From positions 1 through 26,642 of the forward strand of contig UQQO01000015.1 of assembly GCA_900543175.1 (NCBI GenBank): a stretch of 26,642 nucleotides of DNA, given 5' to 3'. Position numbers and translations under genes: made by a program. Positions 13,479-22,376 of this stretch are shown here, in pieces. The notes under the pieces were generated by a model. The model was not told the origin of the DNA. It saw nothing but the letters and a program-made list of their open reading frames with translations, and did no database searches. Position 1 is the stretch's first letter. Each line of letters begins with the position of its first letter. Source of the DNA: an uncultured Fusobacterium sp. Lineage in GTDB: Bacteria; Fusobacteriota; Fusobacteriia; Fusobacteriales; Fusobacteriaceae.

Positions 13479-16420
13479 TATATCACTCCCTCATATTCAT
13501 TAAAAAATCCCATAATACTACCCTTATATTTTATAGCCTCATCTTCTGATAAGTATTGGAGTTTTCCTGTAAACATCATCTCTGTTATCTTCTCTATATT
13601 TACTCTTTCTCTATTAAATTTAATAAAGAATCCATTCTCCTCTTCTCTTATTATTGCAATTCCTAAATCCTTTGCTTTTAATTTTATATTTAGATAATAG
13701 AAGAAATTTTTTACCTCTTTAGGCATCTCACCAAATCTATCTCTAATTTCTGTAATTAGTTCATCTAATTGAATTTTCTCTCTCAACTCTGCTGCTCTTC
13801 TATAAATTTTTAACTTTTCCTCTTTTTCTATATAATCATCTGGAATAAAGGCATCTATATTTAATTTTATCTCAAGATTTATATCCTCTATTCTTTTTTC
13901 TCCTTTTAATCTAGCAATCTCTTCATTTAACATTTTTATATAGAGATTATATCCAAAAGTTTCTAAAGCTCCATGCTGTTTCTCTCCTAAAATCTCTCCA
14001 GCTCCTCTAATTCTCATATCTTCAAGGGAAAGTTGTAATCCTCCACCACTATCTCCTAAGTTTTTAATAGATTCCTCTCTCTCTTTAGATTTTTTACTTT
14101 GAGCCTCCTTAGTTAAAAGATAACAATATCCCTTTCTATTTCCTCTTCCAATTCTACCTCTCAACTGATAGATTTGAGAGAGTCCCAATCTATCTGTTCC
14201 CTCTATTATCATTGTATTGGCATTTTCTATATCTATACCATTCTCTATTATTGTAGTTGAAACTAAAATATCTATATCAGCATTTTCAAACTCTTTTATC
14301 TTATTTTTTATCTCTTTTGGAGTCATTTGCCCATGGATAAAATCAAGTTTTAGATAGTTAGGAAGAATTTTTCTTAATTCATCTGTTTTTTTAGCTATAT
14401 TTTTTACAGAGTTAAAGATATAAAATACCTGCCCCTCTCTAGCTATCTCTTCCATTATAATATCTTTTAATTTTTTATTATCCTTTTCAATAAAAATTGT
14501 TTCAATAGGTTTTCTTCCCTCTGGTGGAGTATCAATTACTGATAGATCTCTTATTCCTAATAGTGACAAATTCAATGTTCTAGGTATAGGTGTTGCTGTT
14601 AAAGTTATCATATCTATTCTATTTTTTATCTTTTTTAGCTGTTCCTTAGCCTTAACACCAAATTTTTGCTCCTCATCAATTATCACTAATCCTAAATCTC
14701 TGAATTTTACATCTGAAGATAATATTCTATGAGTTCCAATAACTATATCCACAGTTCCTGCCTCTATTCTATTCAGTACCTCTTTTTGCTCTTTACCTGT
14801 TTTCAATCTACTTAACAGTTCAATAGTTATTGGATAGTTTTTAAACCTTTCACTAAATCTTTCAAAATGTTGTTGAGCTAAAACTGTTGTAGGCACCATC
14901 AAAGCTACCTGTTTTCCATCAACTGAGGCTTTAAAAGCTGCTCTAATAGCTATCTCTGTCTTTCCATATCCCACATCTCCACAGATAACTCTATCCATTA
15001 CCCTATCAGATTCCATATCATGTTTTACATCCTCAATAGCTTTTAATTGAGAAGGTGTTTCTCTATATGGAAAACTCTCTTCAAACTCCTCTTGCCAAAC
15101 TGTATCATGAGAAAATTTATATCCCTTTTCATATGCTCTTCTTGCTTGAATCTCAATTATCTCTTTAGCAAAAATTAACATCTCCTCTTGTAATTTCTCT
15201 CTTTTTCTTTTAAATCCTCGCCTACCTAATTGATAAATCTCTGGAACTACACCATCAGTTGAAATATATCTTTCAATTTTATTAATCCCTTCAACTGGAA
15301 CAAAAAGTTTATCTTCATCAGCATATTTTATCTTGAGATAATCTTGTCCATCTATTGTTTCAATTCCTAAATAGATTCCAACTCCATAATTTTCATGGAT
15401 TATATAATCATTCTCTCTTATTTGAGAAACATCTTTATACCTTAATTTTATCTTCTCTTTTGTCTCTCTTTTAACTTTTATTCCCTTTAACTCTCTATCA
15501 GTTAAAACAAGAGATTTTTCATCTCTATACCCCTCATAATGTGGATAGTGTTGAAACTCTATGGGATATCCTTTAAATATCTCTTGATATCTCTTACTCT
15601 CCTCTGAAATTACTAAGATTTTCTCTTTTTTACTTAATTTTTTTATATTTTCATAATCTTCAAATTTTCTTATCTCATCTTCACTAAATCTTTTTAAAGT
15701 CAGCTCCTCACCAATTATATCCAACTGAGAAAACCTCTCTCTAAATTTTTCCTCACTCTCTCTATCTCTTAAAATTATCTCTTCCAACTTATATTGAAGA
15801 ATCTCTCTATTTTCAAAAATTATCCTATTTTCAGATAAATTTATAAGCTTATAAAAATCTATTTGAGAGTTTTTATTATTATTCATATACATATCAATTC
15901 TATCTAAAGACTCAATACTTTTCTGTGTTTCTATATCAAAATAAGTTATTCTCTCAACATTAACTCCAAAAAATTCTACTCTTATTGGATAATCTCCATT
16001 CTTTGGAAAAATATCCAATATATCCCCCCTCAGACTATATTGCATTCTTTTTTCTAGCATATATGTTTTTTCATAGCTATTTTTTATAAGAATCTCTTGA
16101 ATCTTTTTTAAAGACATATCTCTATCTTTTTGAAAAACTATTTTTTCTCCCTCAAAATAGTAATCTCTTAAAAATCCTTCCAGAGAGATTAAAATAATAT
16201 ATTTTTTCTTAGATTTTAAAAGTTCTAAGAGATCATAATTTATTTTCTCTATCTCATCTCTATCAGAACTACTCTCTATTTTTAAAATCTTCCCATCATA
16301 AAAATCAGCAAGAGTATTGTAATAATCCTCAATATTTTTATTTGATGAGCAAAGATAAACTATATTTTCTTTTAAATTTTTTAAATAAAAAGGTATCCTT
16401 CCCCTATATTCACTTAACAT
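13478..16420 (-). CDS. mfd: Transcription-repair coupling factor
   Basis: A 980-residue ATP-driven translocase that removes stalled RNA polymerase from DNA lesions and recruits UvrA. Order of parts: a UvrB-like N-terminal module (RGDILDIFP and VRVEFFG-type segment at about 130-155), a CarD-like RNAP-interaction domain (IRENDYIIHENYGVGIYLGI, about 335-400), RecG-like helicase motifs (GDVGYGKTE near 480-488, DEEQKFG near 581, TATPIPRT, and the final GRIGRGNRKGYCYLL) and the C-terminal TRCF domain (about 855-950). It is about 150 residues shorter than E. coli Mfd, mostly in the N-terminal half, but no motif is broken. GAGGTGG precedes the ATG. First gene of the mfd-mazG-rqcP-ispE series. Confidence 0.96.
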   Translation of the reverse strand: MLSEYRGRIPFYLKNLKENIVYLCSSNKNIEDYYNTLADFYDGKILKIESSSDRDEIEKINYDLLELLKSKKKYIILISLEGFLRDYYFEGEKIVFQKDRDMSLKKIQEILIKNSYEKTYMLEKRMQYSLRGDILDIFPKNGDYPIRVEFFGVNVERITYFDIETQKSIESLDRIDMYMNNNKNSQIDFYKLINLSENRIIFENREILQYKLEEIILRDRESEEKFRERFSQLDIIGEELTLKRFSEDEIRKFEDYENIKKLSKKEKILVISEESKRYQEIFKGYPIEFQHYPHYEGYRDEKSLVLTDRELKGIKVKRETKEKIKLRYKDVSQIRENDYIIHENYGVGIYLGIETIDGQDYLKIKYADEDKLFVPVEGINKIERYISTDGVVPEIYQLGRRGFKRKREKLQEEMLIFAKEIIEIQARRAYEKGYKFSHDTVWQEEFEESFPYRETPSQLKAIEDVKHDMESDRVMDRVICGDVGYGKTEIAIRAAFKASVDGKQVALMVPTTVLAQQHFERFSERFKNYPITIELLSRLKTGKEQKEVLNRIEAGTVDIVIGTHRILSSDVKFRDLGLVIIDEEQKFGVKAKEQLKKIKNRIDMITLTATPIPRTLNLSLLGIRDLSVIDTPPEGRKPIETIFIEKDNKKLKDIIMEEIAREGQVFYIFNSVKNIAKKTDELRKILPNYLKLDFIHGQMTPKEIKNKIKEFENADIDILVSTTIIENGIDIENANTMIIEGTDRLGLSQIYQLRGRIGRGNRKGYCYLLTKEAQSKKSKEREESIKNLGDSGGGLQLSLEDMRIRGAGEILGEKQHGALETFGYNLYIKMLNEEIARLKGEKRIEDINLEIKLNIDAFIPDDYIEKEEKLKIYRRAAELREKIQLDELITEIRDRFGEMPKEVKNFFYYLNIKLKAKDLGIAIIREEENGFFIKFNRERVNIEKITEMMFTGKLQYLSEDEAIKYKGSIMGFFNEYEGVI
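15875..15894 (+). repeat. Iteron-matching 20-mer inside mfd
   Basis: ATTATTATTCATATACATAT differs from the origin iteron at 24325-24344 only at position 20. On the coding strand of mfd it encodes MYMNNNN-like residues, so codon constraint could explain part of it. Confidence 0.45.
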
Positions 16421-16618
16421 CTATTTCCCACCTCTTCTATATTCTACCCTTTATTTTAAACTTTTCCTAGTAAAAAATCTTTATAACAATATCTTGTTTA
16501 AATCTTTTTTAGAAATTTTTAAATTATTAAAAATATCTCTTTACAAAATGAAAAAAAAATATTATTTTTTAAAAAAATGAAAATAAATTTTATATTTAAC
16601 TTTATAGGGGGATTATTT

Positions 16619-18109
16619 ATGAAAAAGAGATTTTTTAGTTTAGCTACTGCACTTTTACTATCAGTTTCAAGTTTTAACCTTTTAGCTTCTGATTTAATTG
16701 TTGTACAAAACTCTGATGCTAAAAGTTTAGATCCTCAAGTTTCAAATGACGTACCTACACATAGAGTTACTTTAAATATTTACGATAGGCTTATTGAAAA
16801 AGATAAAGATATGAATTTAGTTCCTGGACTTGCTGAAAGTTGGAAACAGATAGATCCACTTACTCTTGAACTAAAATTAAGAAAAAATGTAAAATTCCAC
16901 AATGGAGAGCCTTTCTCTGCTAAGGACGTTGTTTTTAGTTTAAATAGAGCTAAGGAAGCTCCAAGTTTAATAGCATATTTTTCTGATATAGATAAGGTTG
17001 AAGCTATTGATGATTATACTGTTAGAATCACAACTAAAAAACCTTATGGACCTCTAGTAAATTACCTAGCTCACATTGGTGCAGGAATTATGAATGAGAA
17101 AGCTGTTAAAGAGAGAGGAGCTGACTATGGACAACATCCAGTTGGAACAGGACCTTTTGTATTCCAATCTTGGACTTCTGGAGATAGAATAGTTTTAAAA
17201 GCTAACCCTGATTATTACAAAGGAAAAGCAGCTTCAGATACACTTACATTTAAAGTTGTTCCTGAAGGAACTAATAGAACTATCGCCCTTGAAACTGGTG
17301 AAGCAGATATTGCCTATGACGTAGATCCTATTGACGTTGAAATGGTAAAAAGCAATCCAAATCTTAAATTAGCTCAAAACTCTGCTATGAGTATTACTTA
17401 TCTTGGATTTAATACTAAAAAATCTCCTTTCGATAAGAAAGAGGTTAGACAAGCTATAGCATATGCTACTAATGTTGATGATATCATTGGGGCTGTGTTC
17501 TTAGGTGCAGCAAAAAAAGCTAATTCCCCTGTATCACCATATGTTTTTGGATATAATAAAGATTCTAAATTATATACTCAAAATATAGAAAAAGCTAAAG
17601 AACTTCTTGCTAAAGCTGGATATCCAAATGGTTTCAAAACTAAAATTTGGACTAATGACAAAAGTGTTAGAAAAGATACTGCTGTTATCCTTCAAGATCA
17701 ACTTAAACAAATTGGAATAGATGTTCAAATTGAGATTCTTGAATGGGGTTCTTACCTTGACAGAGTTGCAAATGGAGAACATGAGATGTTTATTCTTGGT
17801 TGGTCTTCTAGTGCTGACTCTGACTCTGCTCTTTATGCACTATTCCACTCTAAAAACCTTGGTGGAGCAGGAAACAGAACTTTCTTTGTAAATAAGAGAG
17901 TTGATGAACTATTGGATAAAGCTAGAGAAAGTACAGTTCCAGCTGACAGAATTGAATACTATAAAGAACTTCAAAATATTATTCAAGAGGAGTTACCTTT
18001 CTTCTCTTTAATCTATCCTGATGATATTACAGGAATGCAAAAAAATGTTGAAGGATTTGTACCTCATCCAGAAAGTACTCATATCCTTTATCAAGTTTAT
18101 AAAAAATAA
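16619..18109 (+). CDS. Periplasmic oligo/dipeptide-binding protein (SBP family 5)
   Basis: A 496-residue substrate-binding protein for a peptide, glutathione or nickel type ABC importer (DppA/OppA/GsiB family). The signal peptide is MKKRFFSLATALLLSVSS followed by FNLLAS, without a lipobox Cys, so the mature protein (from about residue 24) is soluble in a periplasm, which fits a diderm cell. Family blocks follow: SDAKSLDPQVSND, IYDRLIEKDKDMNLVPGLAE, LRKNVKFHNGEPFSAKDVVF (signature), HPVGTGPFVFQSW, ETGEADIAYDV and the C-terminal ILGWSSSADSDSALYALFHS. The start is ATG 16619 with AGGGGGA upstream; an in-frame ATG at 16577 lacks an SD and would spoil the signal peptide. No permease or ATPase gene is adjacent, so it is an orphan. 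Confidence 0.94.
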   Translation: MKKRFFSLATALLLSVSSFNLLASDLIVVQNSDAKSLDPQVSNDVPTHRVTLNIYDRLIEKDKDMNLVPGLAESWKQIDPLTLELKLRKNVKFHNGEPFSAKDVVFSLNRAKEAPSLIAYFSDIDKVEAIDDYTVRITTKKPYGPLVNYLAHIGAGIMNEKAVKERGADYGQHPVGTGPFVFQSWTSGDRIVLKANPDYYKGKAASDTLTFKVVPEGTNRTIALETGEADIAYDVDPIDVEMVKSNPNLKLAQNSAMSITYLGFNTKKSPFDKKEVRQAIAYATNVDDIIGAVFLGAAKKANSPVSPYVFGYNKDSKLYTQNIEKAKELLAKAGYPNGFKTKIWTNDKSVRKDTAVILQDQLKQIGIDVQIEILEWGSYLDRVANGEHEMFILGWSSSADSDSALYALFHSKNLGGAGNRTFFVNKRVDELLDKARESTVPADRIEYYKELQNIIQEELPFFSLIYPDDITGMQKNVEGFVPHPESTHILYQVYKK

Positions 18110-18222
18110 TATGTATATGACAAAAAATAAAATTCTAGGAGCTGCTATTTTAGCAGCTTCTTTTTTATTTAAACTTATGTATATGGCAAAAAATAAAATC
18201 TTATTTTTGATTATATACATAT
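18109..18222. repeat. Cluster of three iteron-like repeats
   Basis: Copies lie at 18109-18128 (minus), 18175-18194 (minus) and 18203-18222 (plus, ATTTTTGATTATATACATAT). The two minus copies sit in a 23-base direct repeat with one mismatch (18111-18133 and 18177-18199). The second and third copies are arms of an imperfect inverted repeat (18177-18220) built on ATGTATAT/ATATACAT. Same core TATACAT as the iterons of the origin-like region. Confidence 0.6.
18138..18166 (+). terminator. Terminator of the peptide-binding protein gene
   Basis: GGAGCTGCTA (18138-18147) and TAGCAGCTTC (18151-18160), one G-T pair, loop TTT, then TTTTTT. Confidence 0.9.
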
Positions 18223-18263
18223 CAACTTTTATATACTTTTTGTAAAAAAGAATAAAGAAAAAA

Positions 18264-18299
18264 ATAGTTATTAATGTTCATATACACATTAATAACTAT
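18264..18299 (-). terminator. Terminator of mnmG
   Basis: ATAGTTATTAATGT (18264-18277) and ACATTAATAACTAT (18286-18299) form a perfect 14-base stem with an 8-base loop. TTTTTTT follows on the minus strand. The loop and right arm include an iteron-like stretch (18270-18289, ATTAATGTTCATATACACAT). Confidence 0.88.
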
Positions 18300-18307
18300 C
18301 TTAATTA

Positions 18308-20152
18308 CTATTTTAGATATCCGATTAGAAGAGCTATATCATTTCCTGTAACTCCACTAATTCTTGAAGCTTCTCCAATAGATAGAGGTTTTATCTCTTC
18401 CATTCCACTTCTAGCTATATTTGAAATTCCCTTAACTTGTGAAAAATCAAAATCAACTGGTATTTTCATCTCTTCTAACTCTTTAAATCTTTTTATCTGT
18501 TCATTTTCTCTCTCTATAAAGATCTCATATTTTATCATTGTTTCTATCTGATTCTTTATAAATTCAGGATAATCTTCTATCTCAACAATAGCTTTTAAAC
18601 TATCATAAGTAACCTCTTTTATCTTTAAAAGATCCCCTATTTTTACCCCTTTAGTTAATTTTTGAGTAGATCCTAAAGATTCTAGTAAAGCATTAGCTTG
18701 CACCATTGGCACACTGATCTCTTTTAATCTAGCTATTTCACTATTAACTGTTTCAATAGCTTTTTCTAAATAATCAATTCTCTCTTTAGACAAGATTCCT
18801 ATCTCTTTAGCCTTCTTAAATAGTCTCATAAAGGCGTTGTCAAATCTTAGTGTTAATCTATACTCAGATCTTGATGGAAGGACTCTATAAGGCTCTGGTG
18901 TCTTCTTATGAATGATATCATCAATCAATACCCCTATATATCCTTCACTTCTGTCAATGATAACAGGCTCTTTATTATCAACTTTTCTTGCAGCATTAAC
19001 CCCTGCTATAAATCCTTGACAAGCTGCTTCTTCATAACCTGAAGTTCCATTTATCTGCCCAGCAAAGAAAAGCCCCTCTATCTTTTTACTCTCTAAGCTT
19101 GGATAAAGTTGTGATGCTGGAGCATAATCATACTCAACAGCATATCCATATCTCATTACCCTTGCATTTTCAAGCCCTGCTATTGTTCTCATCATAGCCT
19201 CTTGAGCAAAAGGTGGCATAGCTGTTGTAAGTCCATTTACATAAACTTCTTCTGAATCAGCTGACTCTAACTCTAAGAATATTTGGTGATTTGTTTTATC
19301 TGGGAAGTTTATAACCTTTCTATCTAAAGATGGACAGTGTCTAGGTCCATGAGTTTTAATAATTCCACTTACTATTGGAGAATATTGCAACATCTCTTTA
19401 GCCACTTCAATTGTCTTTTCTGTAGTGTAAGTAAGCCAAGTTGGAACTGTATTATTTCTCTCTTTTTCAGTAAAAATTGAGAAATATCTAGGGTGTTCCT
19501 CACCTCTTAACTCTTTCATCTTGCTAAAATCTATACTTCTTCTATCAAGTCTTGGTGGAGTTGCAGTTTGGTATCTCTCAATTGTAATTCCATGCTCTCT
19601 TAGACTATCAGATAGTTTCTCTGCTGAATTTTCTCCCTGTCTACCTGCTGAATAAGCAACATCTCCAATAACTATCTTCCCTTTTAAGAAAGTTCCTGTT
19701 GCTAAAACTACTGTATCAGCATAATATTCTATTCCAAGTCTTGTTATAATCCCCTTTACTTTTCCATCTTCAACTATTATCTCATCTACACAATCTTGTA
19801 TCAATTCAAGATTATCAGTATGTTCTAAAAGTTTTCTCATCTCTGTTCTATATAGATATTTATCTGCTTGTCCCCTTGTAATTCTTGCTGCTGGACCTTT
19901 ACTTTCATTTAGATGCTTTAACTGAAGATTAAATCTATCTGTATGTCTCCCCATCTCTCCACCAAGAATATCCATCTCAGCTACTAAGTTACTTTTTCCA
20001 GGTCCTCCAATAGAAGGATTACATGACATCATTGCTATTGTATCTAAATAAAGAGTAAACATAGCTGTTTTCTTTCCTAATCTAGCTGCTGCTAAACTAG
20101 CTTCAACACCTCCATGCCCACCTCCTACAACTATAACTTCATATTTTTTCAT
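18308..20152 (-). CDS. mnmG: tRNA uridine-34 modification enzyme MnmG (GidA)
   Basis: A 614-residue FAD enzyme that, with MnmE, installs carboxymethylaminomethyl at position 5 of wobble uridine in several tRNAs. The FAD-binding Rossmann segment VVGGGHGGVEASLAAARLGK is at residues 8-27. Signatures SCNPSIGGPGKSNLVAE (about 43-59), GPAARITRGQADKYLYRTEM (about 90-109), HGPRHCPSLDRKV (about 270-282, with a family Cys) and FFAGQINGTSGYEEAACQGFIAG (about 366-388) are complete. Length is typical. GGAGGATAAAG precedes the ATG. It follows mnmE after 71 bases that hold a hairpin. The pairing with mnmE and with the rpmH-rnpA block is a classic arrangement near bacterial origins. Confidence 0.97.
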   Translation of the reverse strand: MKKYEVIVVGGGHGGVEASLAAARLGKKTAMFTLYLDTIAMMSCNPSIGGPGKSNLVAEMDILGGEMGRHTDRFNLQLKHLNESKGPAARITRGQADKYLYRTEMRKLLEHTDNLELIQDCVDEIIVEDGKVKGIITRLGIEYYADTVVLATGTFLKGKIVIGDVAYSAGRQGENSAEKLSDSLREHGITIERYQTATPPRLDRRSIDFSKMKELRGEEHPRYFSIFTEKERNNTVPTWLTYTTEKTIEVAKEMLQYSPIVSGIIKTHGPRHCPSLDRKVINFPDKTNHQIFLELESADSEEVYVNGLTTAMPPFAQEAMMRTIAGLENARVMRYGYAVEYDYAPASQLYPSLESKKIEGLFFAGQINGTSGYEEAACQGFIAGVNAARKVDNKEPVIIDRSEGYIGVLIDDIIHKKTPEPYRVLPSRSEYRLTLRFDNAFMRLFKKAKEIGILSKERIDYLEKAIETVNSEIARLKEISVPMVQANALLESLGSTQKLTKGVKIGDLLKIKEVTYDSLKAIVEIEDYPEFIKNQIETMIKYEIFIERENEQIKRFKELEEMKIPVDFDFSQVKGISNIARSGMEEIKPLSIGEASRISGVTGNDIALLIGYLK

Positions 20153-20189
20153 TCTTTATCCTCCAAATTTCAATATTTAAAAGCAAGAA

Positions 20190-20218
20190 AAGAGTGACCC
20201 ACAAAATGAATCACTCTT
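20190..20218. terminator. Hairpin between mnmE and mnmG
   Basis: AAGAGTGA (20190-20197) and TCACTCTT (20211-20218), a perfect 8-base stem with a 13-base loop. The plus-strand T-run is better than the minus-strand one, so it may only attenuate mnmE read-through into mnmG. Confidence 0.55.
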
Positions 20219-20223
20219 ATTTT

Positions 20224-21594
20224 TTATTTTCCTACACAGAAGTTACTAAATATATGATCTAATAGATCTTCACTAGAGATCTCTCCAGTTACCTCTGACA
20301 ATGAATCTAAAGCTCCTTTAATATCTACAGCCATAAGATCCATAGGAAGTCCACTCTCTATTGTTTCAAATATATTCTCAATAGATTGTTTAGTTTTCTC
20401 TAAAGCTGACTTATGTCTTACATTTGTAATTGTTATCTTTTGAGAACTATCTTCAATATTTTCATCAATAATATGACGATAGATCTCCTCTTCCATCTCA
20501 TCTATTCCTTGATTTTTTATAGCTGAAATCTCTAACCATTTACTTATCTTAGTTAAAGGTGATAGGTCAATGTCCTCTTTAATATCTATCTTATTCAAGA
20601 TTCCAATAACCTTTTCAGCTTTTATAGCTTCATGTATCTTCATATCCTCTTCATCTAAAGGTCTTGAACCATCAACAACAAAAAGAATAAGATCTGCACT
20701 TTCAATCAATTTCTTAGATTTCTCAACACCTATATTTTCTACTAAATCATCTGTTTTTCTAATTCCAGCAGTATCAACTAACACCAAAGGAATCCCTTTA
20801 AGATTTACAATCTCTTCAATTATATCTCTAGTTGTTCCAGCTACATGAGTTACAATAGCTCTCTCTTCCTTTAAAACAGAGTTCAATATACTAGATTTCC
20901 CAACATTTGGCTTACCTACTATAGCTGTCTTTATTCCCTCTTTTATCATCTTACCTTTGTCATAAGATCTTATTAATCTATCTGTTGTATCCAATACCTC
21001 TTGAAGATTTTCCACTAAATGCTCTGGTAAAGGATCATCAATTCCCTCTTCTGGATAATCTAAAACAACATTGATATGAGCTGCAACATCTAAAACTAAC
21101 TTTTTAAGATGCTCTATCTGCTCTTTTAGATCTCCTCTCAATTGATTTAAAGATAGAGAAACTGATTTTTCCGTCTTTCCATGTATCAAATCTATTACAG
21201 CTTCAGCTTGTGTTAAATCTATTCTTCCATTTAAAAATGCTCTTCTAGTAAATTCTCCAATTTCAGCAATTCTTGCTCCATTTTTCAAAACTACTTCAAG
21301 CACCTTCTCAGTTATTACAAAACCTCCATGGCAATTTATCTCTACAATGTCCTCTCTTGTATAAGTATTAGGAGCTTTCATAATAGATACTAGTACTTCA
21401 TCCACTAAAGTCTTACCATCAAAAATATGACCATAGTTAATACTATAATTTCTTAGTCCTTTTATAGCTTTTCCAGACTTAGGTTTAAATATTTTTTCAA
21501 GTATATCTAGTGCATTATTCCCAGATATTCTTACTATTCCAATTCCACCTTCTCCACGAGGTGTAGAGATAGCCGCTATTGTATCAAAAAGCAT
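20224..21594 (-). CDS. mnmE: tRNA modification GTPase MnmE (TrmE)
   Basis: A 456-residue GTPase, partner of MnmG in wobble-uridine modification. The N-terminal tetrahydrofolate-binding domain opens [20 protein letters not shown] (4-23) and includes NCHGG. A helical domain (about 120-210 and C-terminal) carries the inserted G domain: [10 protein letters not shown] (about 222-231), TTRD (switch), DTAGIR and NKID. The C-terminus ends [10 protein letters not shown] with the conserved C-x-G-K motif that gives the catalytic Cys, which shows the gene is complete. GGAGGAG precedes the ATG. It starts 9 bases after jag. Confidence 0.97.
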   Translation of the reverse strand: MLFDTIAAISTPRGEGGIGIVRISGNNALDILEKIFKPKSGKAIKGLRNYSINYGHIFDGKTLVDEVLVSIMKAPNTYTREDIVEINCHGGFVITEKVLEVVLKNGARIAEIGEFTRRAFLNGRIDLTQAEAVIDLIHGKTEKSVSLSLNQLRGDLKEQIEHLKKLVLDVAAHINVVLDYPEEGIDDPLPEHLVENLQEVLDTTDRLIRSYDKGKMIKEGIKTAIVGKPNVGKSSILNSVLKEERAIVTHVAGTTRDIIEEIVNLKGIPLVLVDTAGIRKTDDLVENIGVEKSKKLIESADLILFVVDGSRPLDEEDMKIHEAIKAEKVIGILNKIDIKEDIDLSPLTKISKWLEISAIKNQGIDEMEEEIYRHIIDENIEDSSQKITITNVRHKSALEKTKQSIENIFETIESGLPMDLMAVDIKGALDSLSEVTGEISSEDLLDHIFSNFCVGK

Positions 21595-21603
21595 GGCTCC
21601 TCC

Positions 21604-22371
21604 TTATTTTTTTCTTTTAATAACAATATATCTTTTTGGATCTCTTCCTTCACTAAAAGTATCTAATTCAGGGTATTTATTAACAATCTCATGAATAACT
21701 TTTCTCTCTCTTGGTGGCATAGGGTTTAATCTAACAGCTTTATTTGATTTTAAAGCTTTCTCTGCCATTTTCTTTCCAAGCTCTCTTAAAGTTTCATTTC
21801 TCTTCTCTTTAAATCCCTCAACATCAACTTCTATTCTATAATCTTTCAATAGAGAGTTTAAAAGGTATTCAAAACTATTTAAAGTTTTCCCTTTCTTTCC
21901 AATGATTATTCCATTATCCTCTCCATAAAGATTCACTAAATAAGTTCTTTCATGGATCTTATTTACATCTACTCTTAAATTCAATCCAATATACTCTAAT
22001 AATTCTTTAGCTTTAGCTTCTACAACCTTTGAATTATCCACAGACTCAACAACTGGTTGCTCTTTTTTATGTTCTGTATGAGTTTTCTCTTTATGATTTT
22101 CTCTATGTTCCTTAACCTCTTTCTTTTTAGGAACTTCTCTTTTCTCTTCACCTTGAGTATGTTGAACTTTTTCTTCTTCTTTTTTTACAACCTCTTTTGA
22201 AATCTCTATCTCATAAACTCCCTCTTTTTCAAATAGTCCAAAGATAAATGAACGACTTTTTTGTTTTTCAACTACTTTAACTATTTGATCTGGAGTTGCC
22301 TCCATTCTCTTTAAAGCCCTAGTTATAGCTTGTTCTTTGCTCATAGCTTTGATTTCTATAACATTACTCAT
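21604..22371 (-). CDS. jag: RNA-binding protein KhpB (Jag/EloR)
   Basis: A 255-residue protein with three parts. The Jag-N domain (residues 1-60: VIEIKAMSKEQAITRALKRM, QKSRSFIFGLFEKEGVYEIEI). A Lys/Glu/His-rich linker (about 62-115). Then a KH domain (YLVNLYGEDNGIIIGKKGKTL pattern, with GKKG as the GxxG loop, about 145-185) and an R3H domain (MPPRERKVIHEI...RDPKRYIVI, end). It binds RNA with KhpA and links to cell elongation in Gram-positives. The start is ATG 22371: AAAGGAG (the end of yidC) lies about 10 bases upstream, 5 bases separate it from the yidC stop, and Jag-N begins at once; in-frame upstream extension overlaps yidC and is rejected. Confidence 0.93.
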   Translation of the reverse strand: MSNVIEIKAMSKEQAITRALKRMEATPDQIVKVVEKQKSRSFIFGLFEKEGVYEIEISKEVVKKEEEKVQHTQGEEKREVPKKKEVKEHRENHKEKTHTEHKKEQPVVESVDNSKVVEAKAKELLEYIGLNLRVDVNKIHERTYLVNLYGEDNGIIIGKKGKTLNSFEYLLNSLLKDYRIEVDVEGFKEKRNETLRELGKKMAEKALKSNKAVRLNPMPPRERKVIHEIVNKYPELDTFSEGRDPKRYIVIKRKK

Positions 22372-22376
22372 TTTAA

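Noticed and set aside
12718..13697. Plus-strand ORFs of about 100 codons opposite mazG and mfd
   Set aside because: Antisense shadows of well-supported genes; composition Ser/Phe-rich as expected from reversed Glu/Lys codons.
13478..16420. mfd as a truncated pseudogene because it is about 150 residues short
   Set aside because: All helicase motifs, the RNAP-interaction domain and the C-terminal domain are in frame, with a good SD and coupling to mazG; it is a compact but complete form.
18008..18245. Two overlapping 70-74 codon ORFs on opposite strands at the end of the peptide-binding gene
   Set aside because: They overlap a known gene end, a terminator and the iteron cluster; no SD. They arise from repeat and AT-rich DNA.
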